A stretch of DNA of 64,000 nt from Siphonodentalium dalli (Eukaryota; Mollusca; Scaphopoda; Gadilida; Siphonodentaliidae), in NCBI GenBank assembly GCA_032622095.1, contig CP136066.1:9325784-9389783 (forward strand), read 5' to 3'. The notes under the pieces were generated by a model, which worked only from the letters and a program-made list of their open reading frames with translations, had not been told where the DNA came from and made no database searches. How positions within the stretch are numbered: position 1 is the first letter of the stretch; every line of letters starts with the position of its first letter. The position numbers and the translations under genes are program-made. Shown in pieces: positions 36,643-48,216 of this stretch.

Positions 36643-38555
36643 CACCGTTTACCTATTCTTGGTCTAAAAAATCGTTCCGTAAAACTAACGACGATGTGTA
36701 TGATTATACGAACATTATTTGCGCGGTGTGCTTTATCCGACTGGCTAAGCGCAAAACAAATGGAATGGAACGCGGAATTGGTTATTGTGGGGTGGGACTA
36801 GACCCGGGATCGTCGAACGGGCCGATATTCCCGTTCCTTCGTCCCTCATGTGCTTTGCCTTTATAATAGAATCAACAGAAGAACAAAAGCAATTTTACTT
36901 AACTTCTTTTCTCTTGTTTGTAGTGGTAGTTTGAACAATGCATTTGAACCCAGATCTTTCCACTTGAGGGCTCCCGCTCTCCAAGCCTTCGTAATATTTG
37001 ACGATATCTCAGTGGAGTTGGCCTACGGTGTTCTTGAGTCCCCGGATGATGTTATGCACGATAGTCTACGCATTCTTTCTTTTTGCGACGCTGGTCTTTC
37101 TACATGTAAATCCTTCTGCGTTGAAGGGGGCGGAGGAAGCATTTTCCGTTCCTGGTGGAGTCTGATTGTGAGATTATGGTGTTGCCATGTCCACATCGAA
37201 GACAGCGGATGGGACTTCCGGGGTGACGTTGACGCCCCTGTTTCCGCTGTCTTTACTGTCGACGTCATGTAGTCATATAAGGGGTGGCCTCTGCAACCAT
37301 GTTCCCGCTGGCGGTGTCATCGCCGATATATAGTGGGCTGGTGTTCCTGCCACATGGTCATGCGGGAGGGAGCTGGCTGTCTCGCAGCTCACTGTTTCCA
37401 CTTGGCCCTCCTGTCGGCGCCCATGTGGCATATTGGTTCGTGTGTGTGTTCTCCCGGTGGTATATGCCTTGATCCTGGTCTCGCATATAACCCCATCCAA
37501 GCCGCAGCTTGCAGAGGGTTCAGCTGGAGCGACATGGAACGCCAAATCCGCATCCAGTCGACCCGTGTTAGCCTTATTTACGACAAACGAATGACCATTC
37601 AGACAACATCGAAACGCCTTTTGATACGGACTATCAAAGTCACCGGCCGAGTCATTAATCCGTGCCTGTTGGATGAACAGGGTAGACACAATTGAGGATA
37701 GCTATCCGGGGTTTAATACGTGATGACTGGTAAAATGTAACTAACTGACTGAATATATGTAATGGTTAGAGCACAATAATTGTTCTTTACAAGAATCAAT
37801 CGAGTCGGAGACGAAATTTATTCTGGTAAAGAACTATTCGCGTGCTCTGACCGACTTAGAGCAAAATTGATCCCACATAATGGAAATCTGCTTTGCCCAC
37901 GACGCACAAACCGTCCGCTGAGCGCGATTGGACCCAATAGCCGGTTAGCCACGCCCAACAACGTGATTACCATGCGCTGATCGTCGTTGAATGTGAATAG
38001 ATATGTCCGAAACAACACGGACTGGTCCCACTGTAAAGCACCCGTGCGATTTGTCTGTTATGAGTTGCGTGTGCCTAACAATGGGATAATCGCTTAACTA
38101 TTTCTTCGCCAGCCTTGGTAATTGCTGTGCTTTACCAAAAATCAGGGAACGAATGTAACAATGGGATTGTGCTCTACGTATTTGTAAGTTTGGTAAAAAC
38201 AGAAGAAATTGGTACTATATGCGTTGCGGCGATTATGACATCACGGCTATAATCAGAACGTGCATATACTATGGTGAGAACTTGCACATAACTTAATGAC
38301 GTAGTAGTACCTTAAACGGACTCGTAACTCTATGCATATGCTCTGAGAAATGTCTTCCGCGGCTGTGTTAATAGCGACACTCCTGATCCCCCGCGGCTGT
38401 GTTAATAGCGACACTCCTGTTCCCCCGCGCCTGTGTTAATAATCGTCGAATTCAACTCATCAAAGTTCCAACCAAGTCAATCAACTTCAAATTGTCTCAT
38501 CACGCACAGCGCAGAATGAATTTATCAGACAGATTGCGCAGCGATTGAATCACGT
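36643..38555. other. GC-richer stretch, no gene recognised
   Basis: 36840-37700 is clearly richer in GC than its surroundings and open in several frames: plus 36850-37272 and 37333-37695, minus 37023-37268 and 37273-37689. None has motifs I recognise. It could be an old transposon or a decayed exon. TGTGTTAATAGCGACACTCCTG is duplicated at 38363-38425. Confidence 0.4.
36938..36992 (-). other. tRNA-like sequence on the minus strand
   Basis: Read on the minus strand, GGCTTGGAGAGCGGGAGC (A-box region), CCTCAAG (anticodon-loop-like) and TGGGTTCAAATGC (B box) appear in tRNA order and spacing. The acceptor stem is not closed. Probably a tRNA pseudogene or SINE head. Confidence 0.35.
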
Positions 38556-38559
38556 GAAA

Positions 38560-38745
38560 ACGCACGCTGGGAATTACGCTCATCAACAATCCAAAGTTTC
38601 ATATTACGCCCGCGCGTCACGTGTATGTAGAATCGTAACGCGCGGGTTTTAAGGCTGTGGGAATTACAATAATCAACAAACCGAGGCTGCTTTATAGAAA
38701 ACGTCTCCTTATACGCCCGCGCATCACCTTGATGCGAAATCGTTA
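38560..38745. repeat. ~115-bp direct duplication
   Basis: GGGAATTACG/AATCAACAA, TACGCCCGCGCRTCAC and RAATCGTWACG occur in the same order twice (about 38570-38640 and 38659-38747) with moderate divergence. The second copy abuts the next MITE. Confidence 0.65.
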
Positions 38746-39144
38746 CGGGATTTTTGTTACCCTTTGCCAATGCATTCTCTTATATATGCGAGTCGACCAT
38801 AGGTCGCCTCGCATATATATAAGACAATGCATTGGCCTAACAATTTTTTATCATTTTTTTTTAAATAAATGTTTCTTACAATGTTTAGGACATAAAATAA
38901 AAACATCCATTACCATGCAGGGAGCCCCACACATATATATAAGCATATATAAGAGTGTCGTCTGCTCATGTTTGTCTGGGGTCTGTATGGGTGAAATTAT
39001 AAAATTGTTAAAGAATACAAGAACAAATTATTAAAATTGTGAAAAAAAGTTAGGCCAATGCATTCTCTTATATATGCGAGGCGACCTATGGTCGACTCGC
39101 ATATATAAGAGAATGCATTGGCACAGGGTAAAACAAAAATCCCG
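38746..39144. mobile_element. MITE with twin palindromes and different outer ends
   Basis: The same paired palindromes as the piggyBac-type MITEs (38767-38835 and 39055-39121) flank an AT-rich centre. The outer inverted repeat here is CGGGATTTTTGTT...ACCC with its complement GGGT...AACAAAAATCCCG. No clean TTAA is present (TTA-CCC left, GGG-TAA right). Either a decayed copy or the palindrome cassette in another element. Confidence 0.7.
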
Positions 39145-39429
39145 ACATACGACTGGATTTGATATGGCGGGTCACATATGTTACAAAGAAAACCTATGTC
39201 AATAGCAATTGATAATGATTAATTTAACTTAGGGATCTTATAATTTGTGTAGGGAAACTCGAGTCAGCATAAACAAAACAATTTTGGAAGCCAAATTGGA
39301 GAGAGGCTGGGGTTATTTTTATGTATCGAAATGTTGAGCGAGAAAGGGGATAGTTATGTATTTATTTCGCGGAATAAGGATATGGATTGGCACAATTGTA
39401 TGTTTGCCACATTATTTCATTATTTCCGA

Positions 39430-39655
39430 CTTGAACAGAGGGGGGGGGGGAATTCCGGCACGTATGCCGGGGTGGGTGGGTGGTCAAAGCCACCAACAAG
39501 CAATTTTTTCCGCACCTAAAAAAAAAAATTCTTGCTTGTTTTTTTAGTGTTTTGGCAATGCGTTGGGCTTCAAAACCACTTTGAAGGAGAGCAATAATGT
39601 AATTATCACTGGTAAACTGACTGCAGGCAGTTATCGTGTTGTATTTGTTGCAAAT
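39430..39655 (+). repeat. dispersed repeat F, copy 2
   Basis: Starts with an 11-G tract (39440-39450), then CCGGCACGTATGCCGGGGTG, GGTGGTCAAAGCCACCAACA and ACTGACTGCAGGCAGTTATC, matching 31620-31860. It runs directly into a single 164-bp-family unit. Confidence 0.8.
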
Positions 39656-39775
39656 TTTGAAATCCAAGATGGCCGCTGGCAGCCATGTTTTTTTTGGCCG
39701 AATGACCTCAAAATGACTCATTTCTATTTAAATGTCCATGTTAACATCCATGATAAATAGTATGCACATAAATTC
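39656..39775 (+). repeat. single unit of the 164-bp satellite family
   Basis: TTTGAAATCCAAGATGGCCG, GGCAGCCATG, GGCCGAATGACCTCAAAATG and GTTAACATCCATGA follow the unit order of the array at 53.1-55.4 kb. The rest of the unit is absent. Confidence 0.8.
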
Positions 39776-40023
39776 ATATACAGCTGTTTACAGTGAATTT
39801 CCCCGTATGTAAAGTTTGGCTCAGTTGCCACGTAAAGAATCGTACGGATTAACCCTAAAATGTGACGAATATGAACAACTATTTAGTTTAGTTTAGTGTA
39901 ACCTATTGTACGCCCGCGCGCCTGCAAATTTGCATGGGACATTTTAAGTTGGAAATTTACTGGTGACTGTCGACTGTCGCATGGGTCCGTGTGGGCTCCA
40001 TATTTGATTGCTATATATATAAG

Positions 40024-40842
40024 ACTAGCAGGTGGACCCGACTTCGTCCGGGCTGTTTCCCCTCTGCTTTTCGGCGAATTGCGCGATTTGACCTTGAATT
40101 GTCCATTTTGAAGGTCAAGGTCATGTGGGGGTCACGATTTGACCTGTCCAAAACACTGCCCGGACAAAAGTACCCGACAGAAGTACCTGTCGAAATCCAT
40201 CCTGTTTTACCCAATTTGACCTTGAATTGATCATTTTGAAGGTCAAGGTCAGGTCAGGGCCACGAATTGACAAGTCCAAAACACTCAGTGGACAAAAGTA
40301 ACCCTATGTATAAAATGTCGTGGAAATCCCATCAAAATTCGCGATTTGACCTTGACCCGACTTCAAGGTCAATGTCACGTCGCACGCGCAAATTAATAGC
40401 CCTATGCCACTCCCCGGCCGAAAGTACCCCCACATACCAAGTTTCATCGAAATCCCGTGATATTCGGGCGTTTGACCTTGAAATGACCCGATTTCAAGGT
40501 AAAGGTCACGTCGCACGGACAAATTAATAGGCCTGTGTCACTTCCCGGCCGAAAGTACCCCCACGTACCAAGTTTCATCGAAATCCAAAAGACTGCCCGT
40601 CCAAAAGTAACTCTAGGTGTCAAATTTCGTAGAAATCCGTCCCGTTTTACCCGATTTGACCTTGAATTGACCTTTTTGAAGGTCAATGTCAGGTCGGGGT
40701 CACGATTTGACCAGCCCATGCCAGTCCTCGACCGAAAGTACCTCCACATACCAAGTTTCAATGAAATCGGCTCGGCTGTTTTCGAGTCCATCGCGAACAG
40801 ACAGACACACACACATACAGATCTTCCAAAATATATAATAGA
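40024..40842 (+). repeat. dispersed repeat R, copy A
   Basis: Begins GACTAGCAGGTGGACCCGAC and ends with a tail of the type CGCGAACAGACAGACACACA, ACAGATCTTCCAAAATATA. The middle repeats a ~120-180 bp module: TTTGACCTTGAA, AAGGTCAAGGTCA, CGAAAGTACCCCCACATACC, AAGTTTCATCGAAATC. The latter phrase and tail are familiar from dispersed invertebrate retroelements (RTE- or SINE-like), but no protein is encoded here. Copy B follows head-to-tail. Confidence 0.8.
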
Positions 40843-40971
40843 CTAGCCGGTGGACCCGACTTCGTCCGGGCTGTTTCCCCTCTGATTTTCGGCGAATTGC
40901 GCGATTTGACCTTGAATTGTCCATTTTGAAGGTCAAGGTCAGGTGGGGTCACGATTTGACCCGTAGGATAA

Positions 40972-41795
40972 TTTATTTACAATATACACATGAATAATAC
41001 AATGACAGTAACATATAATAATATAAATGCTGTATATATTGTTGGGGGTTAGCCTAGCCCTATCGGGCTGTCTTCCTGCTACCCCCTAAAACAAGTATCA
41101 CTATAATTATTTGCATATATATAGATGGCTTGTGTTTTTTTTATCCACGCATACGTACAGACTACATGTATTCTCGTGTATGAAACTAACTAGAAACTAG
41201 TTTTGGGGCATATCACAGACAAGTATTGGTGTGGTTGTGAGACAATCCAGACGAATTGTAAGATACCGCGGTCTTTAGTTAAGTAAGTAAGATAGGAATT
41301 ATCTATATATATCGCTGGAAAGTCTTTTTTTGTATTGTTTGTTGAGTGAGGTGTTGGGATAATCAAATTAACAGTATTACATATATGTAATGTTTATATG
41401 TATGTTAGTGTCGAGAACAATTATGATTTTGCATCGAGTTTTACAATGAATATTCATATTATTTATAGAGCACAGTCGGGGCATCCTTTGTTTTTACAGC
41501 ATACATTTTCTTGGTAATTTCTAAGCATTGCTATCTGTAAGCGCTTCTTCAACGTGTGCCTGCTTTGGTAAGATGTATAGTCTGTTTCCATGTTGTTCCA
41601 TGTTGTGGGGTAGGCGTGGTGTGGCAATTTACCTGACCAGTCAGTTCTAGGTAGTTCTAACAGTACGGGATTCGGGTGTCTTGGTGTTGATTTTGCTCGT
41701 TTATTGTACATCATTCCAAAAGACGCAGGCAGGCGGTTATAACACCAGTCATGCATGAAAATGGAGGAATTGAAGGTGTGTAATTCATAAAGCAC
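40972..41795 (-). mobile_element. LINE-C: 5'-truncated LINE inserted in repeat R
   Basis: 824 bp flanked by the 5-bp duplication TGACC (40967-40971 and 41796-41800). On the minus strand it begins inside the end of an ORF2 and continues into a ~490-bp 3' region. The 3' region includes a GCCCGATAGGGC hairpin between AGGGGGTAGC and GGCTAACCCCC, and an AAATAAATTAT end. 5' truncation with a short duplication is typical LINE behaviour. Confidence 0.8.
41463..41795 (-). pseudogene. LINE-C ORF2 C-terminal fragment
   Basis: 110 codons open to a normal stop. The order HDWCYNRLPASF, LPRTDWSGKLP, ...TTWNNM..., LKKRLQIAMLRNY matches the C-terminal region of CR1/Jockey-type LINE ORF2 proteins (the usual pattern is R-T ... 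F ... LWN-LP ... FK-KLK-L). It ends in a short Cys cluster (CCKNKGCPDC). EN and RT domains are missing through truncation, so it has no activity. Confidence 0.65.
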
Positions 41796-42125
41796 TGACC
41801 GGACACTGCCCCGATTTCAAGGTCAAGGTCACGTCGCACGGGCAAATCAATAGGCCTATACCACTCCCCGGTCGAAAGTACCACCACATACCAAGTTTCA
41901 TCGAAATCCCATGATATTCGGGCGTTTGACCTTGAAATGACCCGATTTCAAGGTCAATGTCACGTCGCACGGGCAACTAAATTAACAGGCCCATGCCACT
42001 CCACGGCCGAAAGTATCCCCAGATACCAAGTTTCATCAAAATCGGTTCGGTCGTTTTCGAGTCCATCGCGAACAGACAGGCAGACAGACACACACACAGA
42101 CAGATCTTCCAAAATATTATATAGA

Positions 42126-42262
42126 TAATGCATGGATTGGAGTTGACTATGCCAAAATAGTGGTCCTCGAGGAGGAATAGTCCACGAGTCGCAGGCGAGT
42201 TGACTATTCCTCTTCGAGGACCACTAATTTGGAATAGTCAACGACAAGTCATGCATTATTTA
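42126..42262. mobile_element. small palindromic MITE
   Basis: Inverted arms: ATAATGCATG, GTTGACTAT, TAGTGGTCCTCGAGGAGGAA, TAGTC on the left, with complements on the right ending CATGCATTAT, around a ~19-nt loop. It lies directly after repeat R copy B. A weak relative of its left end occurs at 43249. Confidence 0.75.
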
Positions 42263-42279
42263 TTATATTATATAGAACA

Positions 42280-42540
42280 TTTGTTATTGTGTTTTTTTTG
42301 TTTGTTGTGTTTTTGTTGCTGGTGTTGTGTTTGTTATTGTGATTTTTGTTGTGTTTTTGGTGGTGGTGTTGTTGTGTTTTTTGTTGTGTTTTTGGTGGTG
42401 GTGTTGTGTTTTTTGTTGTGTTTGTTATTGTGTTTTTTGTTGTGTTTTTGGTGGTGGTGTTGTTGTGTTTGTTGTTGTTTTTTTTTATTTTTTTGTTGTT
42501 GTGTTTTTTGTTGTGTTTTTGTTTTGTTTTTTGTTGTCAT
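42280..42540. repeat. G/T-only low-complexity tract
   Basis: About 260 bp almost entirely TTG, GTT and TGTTTTTTGTTGTG-type words, with very strong strand asymmetry. Several frames are open only because the tract lacks stop words. Confidence 0.92.
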
Positions 42541-44030
42541 TTGGATTATCTTCTGCAAATCTATGATCACTCATTTCGACTGGTAAACTCAATAATTGAA
42601 GTAGCTGATAGCAGCCGGCAAGGAAAGTAAACAGTGTCTTAGTATGCACATAATTAATTCCAATTCCGGCTACGAAATCGGTCTTGAAAGAATTGAGTTA
42701 CAAAAATATCATCGGAGAAAACAAATTAAATTCGAGGTGACATGAGAAAAATCTTGCGTTAACACCCAGTTGAGCCAGAGATAAATAAAGTGACGATTAT
42801 ATTACACATGTATATACGTTTATTAACTCACCATAACGAATTTACAGTATATAATCGAGAAAATTTGATCTTGCATCGAAGCGTGTTTTCTGGATTTCAA
42901 CACGGAAGTGTCTACAATTATCATGCATATTTGAAAACGAGGATCGCCCTTCGTCAAACCGGACCGAATGCGATTATCTACCGGGAAATCGGTCTTCTCG
43001 AAGTCTAATGATATACCGATATAGCAAAATCTACGTGTAATGCAGGAAACACACAGGATAGTTTCAGATTGACCGTGTGTTCAGGTGGAAATACGATTGT
43101 GCAAACACAAATTATGTTACTATAAATAGAAAAAGAATAGTAGGTGAGTAGGTGGGCTACTGGGGTACTATCGTAAAATAGTATGGCAGTAGGCAGCCAA
43201 TCAGAACGCGAGAAAGTTACGTGAGATATAATATATAATAGATACTGCATGGATTGGCTTACATGGACAATGCAAATAGTGTTAGGCCAGTGTATTATCT
43301 TATATGTGCGAGTCTCACTGTGAGAGGCTCACAAATATACGACGCTTGGTTTTCGCAAAATTTCAGGAAGCTTCATGCATTCATGGAAACGATAACCGAG
43401 TAAATTCCATCGTGTCTTGTATTTGTGGTTAGAGTTGACACGACATGTGTTTATTTGTGTATGATTGATTCTTGCCAGAATAGAAAAGCCTAATTTCCCT
43501 TAAATACCTAAAATATTTACTCTCACGGGTGGATACACGTATATTGCTAATTATGATGGTTACTGGTTTGAGTATTTTGCTTTTCGTATAGTCTTTACGT
43601 ACTGTTTGTTTACAAAACAATATACTAACATGACAATAACATACAATTTACGCGAAATTGATGATTGCTATAAGAACAACATTTGTGATTTAAACGCATA
43701 GTTTCAACGGCATGTGATATTCCCGCCTCAATTTCAGTGGGCGCTCGTTACACGCGGATGATCTGGAGGTCAGGAGAACAAAGCCACAACATGTAGGTAT
43801 GTTCCGCAGAGAACAAAGCTACATCATGTAGGTATGTTCCGCAGAGAAAATGAGCGGCAGTGTAAATCCCGGACGTATGACTTTGGGTGTGGATTAAGTA
43901 TGTGAAGTTGGACATTTGGAGTTGGACATTCCCCCTCACGCACATACGGTGATGACCTAGCCATGTATGTCCCTGTTTGAGGCGCCATTTTCAAATGTTC
44001 AGCCTGGTACCTGCGAGTTTGTTTTTTTTA
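42541..44030. other. no gene; small duplications
   Basis: A 35-bp tandem duplication lies at 43780-43848 (ATGTAGGTATGTTCCGCAGA). At 43249-43340 there are degenerate echoes of the small palindromic MITE and of the 67-bp palindrome (GGCCAGTGTATTATCTTATA). No coding feature. Confidence 0.55.
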
Positions 44031-44031
44031 G

Positions 44032-44506
44032 ATCGGAAACGGATTACAGCCGCAGGACTGATTTTAGATTGATGCTCTTAAGGACTGCATTTCGTAATTT
44101 CGGTTTTGGTTTCAAGAAGGATAACTCCCGTTGGGCGCATCACTGTGAGTGGAATTCCACAGTTCCATTGTACTTAATGCACCACTTCAATTTGCCGATG
44201 GGAAGTTTGCGATGGAATCGCAATTACGCATCGAGACCGAGCACTTCAATGCATCGACTTCGGCTGCGGCAGCATTTATTATTAAATGCAACATTGTATT
44301 CGTTCTGTTCCGTTTTGGTCACAATCCCTATTTTTCCTTTTATACCAATAACAACTTGAATGTGAATTTATATGCAATTACTTCACACTCGGGCCCGGTT
44401 ACGCAGTTGTTACGATGCAATGCTCACTATTTCAGCATATACCGTCCAGCTATGTTGGTTGGGGTCGCCGGTTATGGCTCAGATTCGCGATTCACGCACA
44501 AAGAAG
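44032..44506 (+). CDS. possible isolated exon, Ig-like ending
   Basis: A strong 3' splice-like signal (GTTTGTTTTTTTTAG) ends at about 44031 and a consensus donor, AAG|GTAAGC, is at 44506/44507. Between them frame 1 is open from 44149. Part of it, SQLRIETEHFN...FIIKCNI, resembles the end of an immunoglobulin domain (S-x-L-x-I ... HF ... I-x-C). Upstream of 44149 that frame has stops, and frame 2 is open instead. So either the exon starts later, there is a frameshift, or the match is chance. No neighbouring exon was found. Confidence 0.2.
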
Positions 44507-44619
44507 GTAAGCTATGTCGTGTTTTCCGTGTAGGTCAGTCAAGTTGTTTTAAAGAACAGTTGAATGATTTTCAAGTGAAAATAGCCCACTGCATGTGCAG
44601 TATAGGATAATATACATTT

Positions 44620-46120
44620 TATTTGAAAGTCGGAGGTAAAAACATTACACAAACACTAATGAAGACGAGTGGTCACGACTCCTCATAAAGACTTCAGCCA
44701 GTATGTTCCACCGGTAACAATCATAACGCCATTGTATGACTTACGGTCAATCCAGACCGGACGCGAGCGCCCGATTATAAAGGCCATTTTATGTCGTCCG
44801 TAGCAGTTCAAAGCGCGCGATTTTCATATTCACACCATAAGCGACTGGATCGCTGACCACGAGGCAACTTTGATAGAGCTGATTTCGGGTTGAATCAAGG
44901 TTGAGTCTTTCTGGGGAATTAGCGTTTATTTTTACAATAGAAATATATGGACATTCCGTATAGTTGGAAGCGGTCCACACAACAATCGGAACTCCCGTTG
45001 TAATATGTGAAGTGATTGAAAGGCGGTGTTCCGGAACATAAAGTAACATAACACAGTTTTACACATTTTTATATACAAAGCATGCACAGGTGTGAATTAA
45101 CGACGCGGGATTAGATTAACAGATTTGCATGATAAAATATCCGATCACCACAGTGGCATTAACAGTTTGACAAATAATCAATTATTAAAAGTGAAGCTAA
45201 TAATACGTGCGATGAATGGTAATTAATGAGCGCATGCTTGGGCAAGAATTGACAAGTTGCATATGAAAAAGCCAGCTGATTAATACAAAGAAAAGGTCGG
45301 AATTGCGATAAAGCCTAACCTAGCAAAGAAACGAACCTATAACGCGAATACTATAGAAACGAACATATGATACAGTCAAATCAATGTAGATAAACAATGA
45401 AATAATTGTCAAAAAATTAGCACTCTGACACAACCACAGCAGTGATTTTATGCTTCGTCGATTTTTCGCTTTGTGACATAACAGCGGGATAATTGGGTCG
45501 CTGTCAAATAGGACATTTGTACGCGCGTATTCCTTCTATTTGAAGGCGACACATTAATTTTCCTTCGCTCGTCGCGATAGCAAAGGCGATGAAGGACTTT
45601 AGCGGCATGCTGAAAACTGAAGTGCCAAGATAAAAGAGAAGAGAAAATAGCTGGCAAGAGCTCGAGGTAATAACAGGATCGTCTTGTTATTTATTGGTCC
45701 CAATTTCGTTCCAAGCTTGTGAAGTCACGTTGCCCACAATTCCTCCACCCCCGATAAAAAAAATCCCTCACAAACTGGAATTATAGAATGAAATTGAATT
45801 ATGCGCAATTACTATGATAATTTAGGAAATATTACTCTTACATGAGGAGAAACAGTGAAACTGGAGGTACACAAACAACGGAAAGAGCTGTTGGTATTTC
45901 CGTTATGTTGTGTAAATCCTGTTTCATTTTTGAAAATGAAAACGCTTCTGAAAATTTAACTATTCATAACATTTTATATTCGTATATGTACTGTGCCATC
46001 TGACCGAAATGCATGGGCTTAAGAAAGACTGACGCTTTCAGTTGAAAATTGCCACTTGTAAAATTACCGGTGTTTTAGATATACCATTAATGGCAATGAA
46101 TCAATTCAATGTGTGTAAAT
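44620..46120. other. no gene recognised
   Basis: Unremarkable sequence. No gene, array or terminal repeat is visible. Confidence 0.5.
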
Positions 46121-46124
46121 ACGC

Positions 46125-46495
46125 GATGTGATAATGCCAAACAAGATACAACGAGACGCACACTGCAATATGAGCACACATCCCACACGCTACGAAACAC
46201 ACTGATAGGTGACCACACACATCGAATATAATGAGAAACACTGAAAGTTGACCGCGCAAACAAAATACAACGAAACACACTGAAAAGTAACCATGCAAAC
46301 AAAATATAACAAGACACACTAAACATGTGACCACACAAACCAAATATAACGAGACACACACTGAACTGTGACCACACAAACCAAATATAACGAAACATAC
46401 ACTGAAAGGTGACCACAAAGACAAAATACAACGAGGCATACACTGAAAGGTGACCACACAAACCAAATACAACGAGGCATACACAAGATTGAGTG
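46125..46495. repeat. 41-bp minisatellite, about 9 copies
   Basis: TGACCACACAAACCAAATAT plus AACGAGACACACACTGAAAGG. TGACC starts at 46328, 46369, 46410 and 46451 (41 bp). The left half is more divergent. Minus-strand frames through it are artefacts. Confidence 0.9.
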
Positions 46496-47060
46496 CGAGC
46501 TGAAACTCATCAAGAAAATTAAAAGTACTTTTTCAATCAATTCCATGAACCATTATTTAAGACATCAGCGGTTGTTTGACAACGTAGTAATTGTGGGTCT
46601 CGTTTTGTTCGATGAGTGATGGCATGATGTATCACGGAATTAAATTCCCGACCGGTTGTCCACAACCGAAAGATCGATGCGTGCATTCATCGTATGATTG
46701 AGTGAACTTACCAGTCCCACACCGCTTTCGGGTTGCATGCGAAATGCACCTAAAGCCATCCGACATTTAATACATTTTCGCATATTAATTTTAATCATGA
46801 CTAATGACTAATAGTTCAAATATTGGCCGGTTATTACATTGATAATGACTCGTCCTCGTATGGGCCCGTTGTCGCAGTTGTTCTAACCCAGTCGATAGTA
46901 TTTATATACACGTACATTGGTACATATACAATTGTAGGTAACGTTCCATAAACAGCGCAAAACTAATAGTGTATTATTTGTCTACGCGTGTCAACGTTTA
47001 ATGTTCAACAATGACAATTATTTAAGTGTTGTTTGCAACTGACATTTGCCTGCAATTAGC
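46496..47060. other. no gene recognised
   Basis: Nothing definite in this stretch. Confidence 0.5.
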
Positions 47061-47182
47061 CGTCCAGGTATATCAGGGATCGTCCAGGTATATCAGGGAC
47101 CGTACAGGTAAATCAGGGATCGTCCAGGTAAATCAGGGATCGTCCAGGTATATCAGGGATCGTCCAGGTATATCAGGGATCT
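47061..47182. repeat. 20-bp minisatellite, 6 copies
   Basis: CGTCCAGGTATATCAGGGAT repeated six times, with T/A variation in GTATATC/GTAAATC and two other changes. Very homogeneous, so recently amplified. Confidence 0.95.
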
Positions 47183-48216
47183 ATTGTGCACTGACTTGTG
47201 ACATTTCGGCGCTCGCATGCGTAATAACACGACACATGCTGCTGTTTGTACACGTGGATCGAACTTTACAGTATACTTATGTACATAATTATATTATTGT
47301 CGGGAGCGAGGCAAAGATATTTTTTTTTTATTGACATCCTTTACAGAAGAGCTTACAAAAGTAATATGCCCTGTCGACAATATTGTCAGGACATAGTATT
47401 TCTATATTTTAGTATTTACAAAGAAGCTGAAAAAAATGAGAAGAAATTGTACACTATACACGCATTTCACCATGCGATGGTCAACATTATTGCCAAGTCA
47501 GCGTTCTAAAATATGTTCTGAGTAAGGTGCACATTTTTACATTCAGCTGCATGCTCCGTCGTGTAGCGAGTGTGTTAATTATGGATGCAAACAAATATTT
47601 TTATATCAATAAAACAATCGAAGACACTGATTATGTAGTCCCATAATGTATAAGACCATCTAGGAATGGTCCAGTGCGGTATGCGCGTATGTAGATACAT
47701 ATTTAAAATTGGACGAAGCACTGCCTCAATGATGTGTTCAGTATGTTGTGGTCAGTATGATATGCTCAGTGTGATGTGTTTGGTTTTCAGTATATGTTAT
47801 GGCTATGAGTCTGGTTGGTTGTCAAATTAGGTTATGTATACGAGCCTGGATGTATGACTAGGTTATGGTTCTGAGCTTGGTTGTCGAACGCCGTTGGGCA
47901 AAACAATTTGACATTTTCTCAAACTTCTCGCAAATATACAGAAGTACCTTTTTCTGACAATTTTAGAGGTCAGTATACATTCAAACTTCCCAATTTCCCA
48001 ATTTAATAATATATGTAACACTATTTCCAAAATATTGCCTGACAAACACTATTTAAATGATTAAACTAAACGGACAATACAGTGTTGTCGCCAAACCCCA
48101 GATATGGGCTTCCAGCACTCGTAGGTAGGGTCCAAATATGGGCTTTCAGCACTAGACCAGTTAACAACAGCACCAGTAACACACATGACGACAGAAACAG
48201 TGCCGACAACGCCAAC
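47183..48216. other. no gene recognised
   Basis: A ~33-bp duplication (ATATGGGCTTYCAGCACT) lies at 48102-48152. Otherwise no feature. Confidence 0.5.

Larger units (their letters stand above)
40843..42118 (+). repeat. dispersed repeat R, copy B, interrupted
   Basis: Starts GACTAGCCGGTGGACCCGAC right at the end of copy A. Continues to 40971, resumes at 41796-42118, and ends in the same ACAGATCTTCCAAAATATTA tail. The gap is a LINE insertion. Confidence 0.85.

Noticed and set aside
36850-37695. Possible host gene in the GC-richer stretch
   Set aside because: Frames are open on both strands but show no motif, start context or splice structure I can support; kept only as an unassigned stretch.
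42200-42630. Frames rich in Cys, Val and Phe on the plus strand and Gln, Asn, Lys, Thr on the minus strand
   Set aside because: They translate the G/T-only low-complexity tract.
46087-46546. Minus-strand frames that look like hydrophobic membrane proteins
   Set aside because: They follow the 41-bp minisatellite; the periodic hydrophobic peptide comes from the repeat unit.
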